A program made the translations under genes and the position numbers. Below are positions 7,101-8,399 of a stretch of 8,399 nucleotides of DNA, piece after piece. The stretch's first letter is position 1. Every line of letters begins with the position of its first letter. The notes beneath the pieces are model-generated. The model ran no database searches. It worked only from the letters and a program-made list of their open reading frames with translations, and had not been told where the DNA came from. The DNA lies in assembly GCA_003133345.1 (NCBI GenBank), contig PKXB01000037.1, forward strand, positions 18,691-27,089. The letters run 5' to 3'. Origin of the DNA: Hyphomicrobiales bacterium. GTDB taxonomy: Bacteria; Pseudomonadota; Alphaproteobacteria; Rhizobiales; Xanthobacteraceae.

Positions 7101-7396
7101 CGCGCCGTCACCATGACGCGGTCGTCGAGCGTCTGGCTGTAGACGTGCTCGACGCCGTCGATACCCTTGATGATGGCTTCGAGCGGCTTGGTCACCAGTT
7201 CGACCGCATCCGGCGCCTTGAGACCCTCGGCGTTGACCCGGATGTCGACCATAGGCACGCTGATCTGCGGCTCCTCCTCGCGCGCAATGGTGAACAGCGC
7301 GATCAGGCCGACCGCGAGCGCCGCCAGCAGGAACAGCGGCGTCAGCGGCGAGCGGATCGTGGCCTGGGTCAGACGCCCGGACAGTCCGAGCTTCAC
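4187..7396 (-). CDS. RND-family efflux transporter, inner-membrane permease subunit
   Basis: At 1069 residues this is the usual size of an RND pump of the AcrB/HAE superfamily. It shows the family plan twice over: a first helix (about 18-38), a large periplasmic domain (40-345), helices from about 350 to 505 including TM4 with the proton-relay pair Asp418-Asp419 (GILVDDAIVVIENI), a cytoplasmic link, helix 7 (about 544-565), a second periplasmic domain (567-905) and helices from about 908 to 1061 (TM10 segment GIIVRNSILLVDF). Such pumps use proton motive force to export small molecules or metals with an adaptor and an outer-membrane channel. The acidic pair suggests a proton-driven exporter; substrate cannot be read. 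The cytoplasmic link carries a His-rich stretch, HEHEAAH (516-522). The start is GTG at 7394-7396, overlapping the adaptor's TGA (GTGA). There is no channel gene in the window. Confidence 0.95.
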   Translation of the reverse strand: MKLGLSGRLTQATIRSPLTPLFLLAALAVGLIALFTIAREEEPQISVPMVDIRVNAEGLKAPDAVELVTKPLEAIIKGIDGVEHVYSQTLDDRVMVTARFLVGTKSDDAILRVHEKIRANIDRIPVGIPEPLIVGRGINDVAIVVLTLSPRPEAAAHWTDKDLYELADQLRSELVKTDNVGLTYISGGNPEQIRVEPDPSKLALFGVTLQQLVAKVRDANRSFQAGSVRDNDTMRNVAAGQTLAGIPDIGLLLVATRDNRPVYVRDVASVVIGPSPQEHRVWMDVAGKSGHWDRVPAVSVAFAKRAGANAVVVAEQLLARLQSVQGRLIPADVKVTVTRDYGETANDKANELLFHLALATVSIVVLIAFAIGWREALVTLVVIPTTILLTLFAAKLMGYTINRVSLFALIFSIGILVDDAIVVIENIARHWALKDGRPRQQAVVEAVAEVGNPTVVATLTVVAALLPMLFVSGLMGPYMAPIPANASAAMVFSFVVAMVIAPWLMLRLHPEGRPVHEHEAAHGEGILGRLYRRVAAPVVRSRRSAWIFLISVGVATLLACLLFVTRSVTVKLLPFDNKSELAVVVDLPEGATLEDTERTLFAIADLARQLPEIRAIETYAGTPAPFNFNGLVRHYYVRELPELGELNLNLAPRDQRGRSSHAIALDLRARLKSIVLPAGTVARVVEVPPGPPVLATLLAEVYGPDSTSRRAVATELKKIFALVPYIVDIDDSIGEPRPRLRISIDQDRLEFFGVEQRDVYDTIAALFGGTAVGYSHRGEGRNPIEIVVRLPKRDLSWSELLASTPVPANSVPGNKTVVELGDVVRVSKELGSPTIFRRDGRFTDMVMAELAGAFEAPIYGMLDVDKRIEAHDWGALGQPAIRIHGQPDDENKPAILWDGEWEITYVTFRDMGAAFMVAIVGIYILVVAQFGSFKLPLVVLTPIPLTLIGIVIGHWLFGAPFTATSMIGFIALAGIIVRNSILLVDFIRHGAARGITLREVLLEAGSVRFKPILLTALAAMIGAATILLDPIFQGLAISLLFGLASSTLLTVLVIPAIYIVLRDADQVLR

Positions 7397-8382
7397 GGCC
7401 GCACCAAGACGTCGCCGCTTTTAAGTCCGGAGAGGATTTCCAGCGCATCCGGCATGTCCGGGCGCGGCAGCTCGCGTCCGCGCTGCACCGGCACGTCGAT
7501 CGCGGTTTTGGCGTCCTTGCCAACGCGGGCATAGTCGATGCCGAAGCGCGTGACGATGAACGAGCCCGGCACGATGAAGCTGGTGCGCTCGCCGGCCGAG
7601 ACCCAGACGCGGATGCGCTCGCCGACGAAATAATCGCCGAGATTTGCGACCGCCGCGTCGGCGACCACGCGGCCATCCTCGATCTGCGGATAGACCAGGC
7701 GGATGGTGCCGAATTGCGCGCCGCTCTTGCCGAACTCTTCGCCGTCGATGCGCACCGGATCGCCGGCCTTGAGGAAGCGGGCGTGCCGCTCAGGCACGCG
7801 CAGCCGCAAAATGTAGTTCTGTTCCGCAACGGTGGCGACGGTCTCGCCGGCCAGGATCACGGATCCGGCCGTCACCGGCACCTTCAAGACGCGGCCGGAG
7901 GCCGGCGCCAGCACCTTGCCTTCGGTGACCTGCTGCTGGAGCACCGAGCGCTCGGCGGTGCGCGCCTTCAGCGCGTTGGAGGCGACGTTAAAGGCGGTGC
8001 GCGCCTCATCGAGGCGGGTCTTCGGAATGGTGCCGCGCGAGAACAGATCCTCCGCGCGGGCGAGATCGGTCTGCGCCTGGGCGAACTGGGCCTCGAGGCC
8101 GGCGATCTGTGCGTCGAGCGACTTCATCTGCAGCGCGAGCTTCTCGTCGCCGATGGTCGCTACGACCTGTCCCTGTTTGACGCCATCGCCTTCCTTCACG
8201 GCGAGTTCCACCACCGTGCCGCCGATGCGCGCACGCGCCGGCACGACGCTGGCGCTTTCGACCGTGGCGAACACCGCCTTTTCGTCGGCCACCGTTTTCG
8301 GCGCCACGACGAAGGTATCTTGAGCCAGCGCCGCTTGCGCAAACAGCGCGAGCGCAGCCGCTACGACAAGTCCGGCACGCAT
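7393..8382 (-). CDS. RND efflux periplasmic adaptor (membrane fusion protein)
   Basis: The 329-residue protein has a Sec signal peptide (1-20, cleavage after ALA before QDTF) with no lipobox Cys, so it should be a soluble or peripheral periplasmic adaptor. The fold is the standard adaptor: first lipoyl half (about 51-79, GGTVVELAVKEGDGVKQGQ), a short helical hairpin (82-150, rich in Ala, Gln and Leu), second lipoyl half (157-187, LAPASGRVLKVPVTAGSVI), then beta-barrel and membrane-proximal domains to the C terminus. It bridges the inner-membrane pump to an outer-membrane channel. It is compact for the family (often 350-400 residues). The gene precedes the pump gene and overlaps it by 4 bases. 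The ATG at 8380-8382 follows GAGGTG by eight bases; the upstream gene or promoter lies outside the window. Confidence 0.93.
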   Translation of the reverse strand: MRAGLVVAAALALFAQAALAQDTFVVAPKTVADEKAVFATVESASVVPARARIGGTVVELAVKEGDGVKQGQVVATIGDEKLALQMKSLDAQIAGLEAQFAQAQTDLARAEDLFSRGTIPKTRLDEARTAFNVASNALKARTAERSVLQQQVTEGKVLAPASGRVLKVPVTAGSVILAGETVATVAEQNYILRLRVPERHARFLKAGDPVRIDGEEFGKSGAQFGTIRLVYPQIEDGRVVADAAVANLGDYFVGERIRVWVSAGERTSFIVPGSFIVTRFGIDYARVGKDAKTAIDVPVQRGRELPRPDMPDALEILSGLKSGDVLVRP

Positions 8383-8390
8383 CAGAATTT

Positions 8391-8396
8391 CACCTC
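8391..8396 (-). promoter_or_regulatory. Ribosome-binding site of the adaptor gene
   Basis: Reads GAGGTG on the minus strand, eight bases before the ATG at 8382, and supports the chosen start, which also begins the signal peptide. Confidence 0.7.
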
Positions 8397-8399
8397 AGT

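Noticed and set aside
5495..7534. Long + strand open frame of 679 codons
   Set aside because: It lies antisense to the pump gene and is extremely rich in Arg, His, Asp and Gln with no domain or membrane pattern; it is a by-product of high-GC codon use in the real gene on the other strand.

Overview
The window is high-GC, tightly packed proteobacterial DNA. Gene style and a TTGAT-N4-ATCAA type FNR/FixK site suggest an alphaproteobacterium such as a member of the Hyphomicrobiales, but this is inference and no taxonomic marker is present. It carries six protein genes: one partial gene on the + strand and five on the - strand. No tRNA, rRNA, CRISPR array, insertion sequence or phage gene was seen.

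Layout from left to right. Positions 1-309 (+) hold the last 102 codons of a membrane diheme b-type cytochrome of the kind that links the quinone pool to a periplasmic reductase or dehydrogenase. It converges on 343-1779 (-), a sigma-54-dependent, NtrC-type response regulator. The regulator overlaps by 4 bases (ATGA) the histidine kinase gene at 1776-3404 (-). The kinase's periplasmic sensor domain carries two c-type haem attachment motifs, CSHCH and the unusual CYNAACH. Upstream of the kinase, 3405-3821 is non-coding and contains a perfect 16-bp palindrome, TTTGATACGTATCAAA. This matches the FNR/FixK consensus and has a -10-like hexamer at the class II activator distance. Next is a very small exported monohaem cytochrome-like protein (3822-4028, -). 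Last come an RND-type inner-membrane pump (4187-7396, -, GTG start) and its periplasmic adaptor (7393-8382, -), which overlap by 4 bases (GTGA). No outer-membrane channel gene lies in the window.

How the parts may work together (inference). Adaptor and pump form one translationally coupled tripartite-efflux unit. Kinase and regulator form one translationally coupled two-component unit that appears to be switched on when oxygen is low and then senses redox state or a redox-active ligand through covalently bound haem. Three neighbouring genes or gene units handle haem or quinone electron flow: the b-type cytochrome, the mini-cytochrome and the haem kinase. The locus therefore looks like a control module for an anaerobic respiratory or redox pathway with an export pump beside it. 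The regulator's target promoters and the substrate of the pathway cannot be read from this window.
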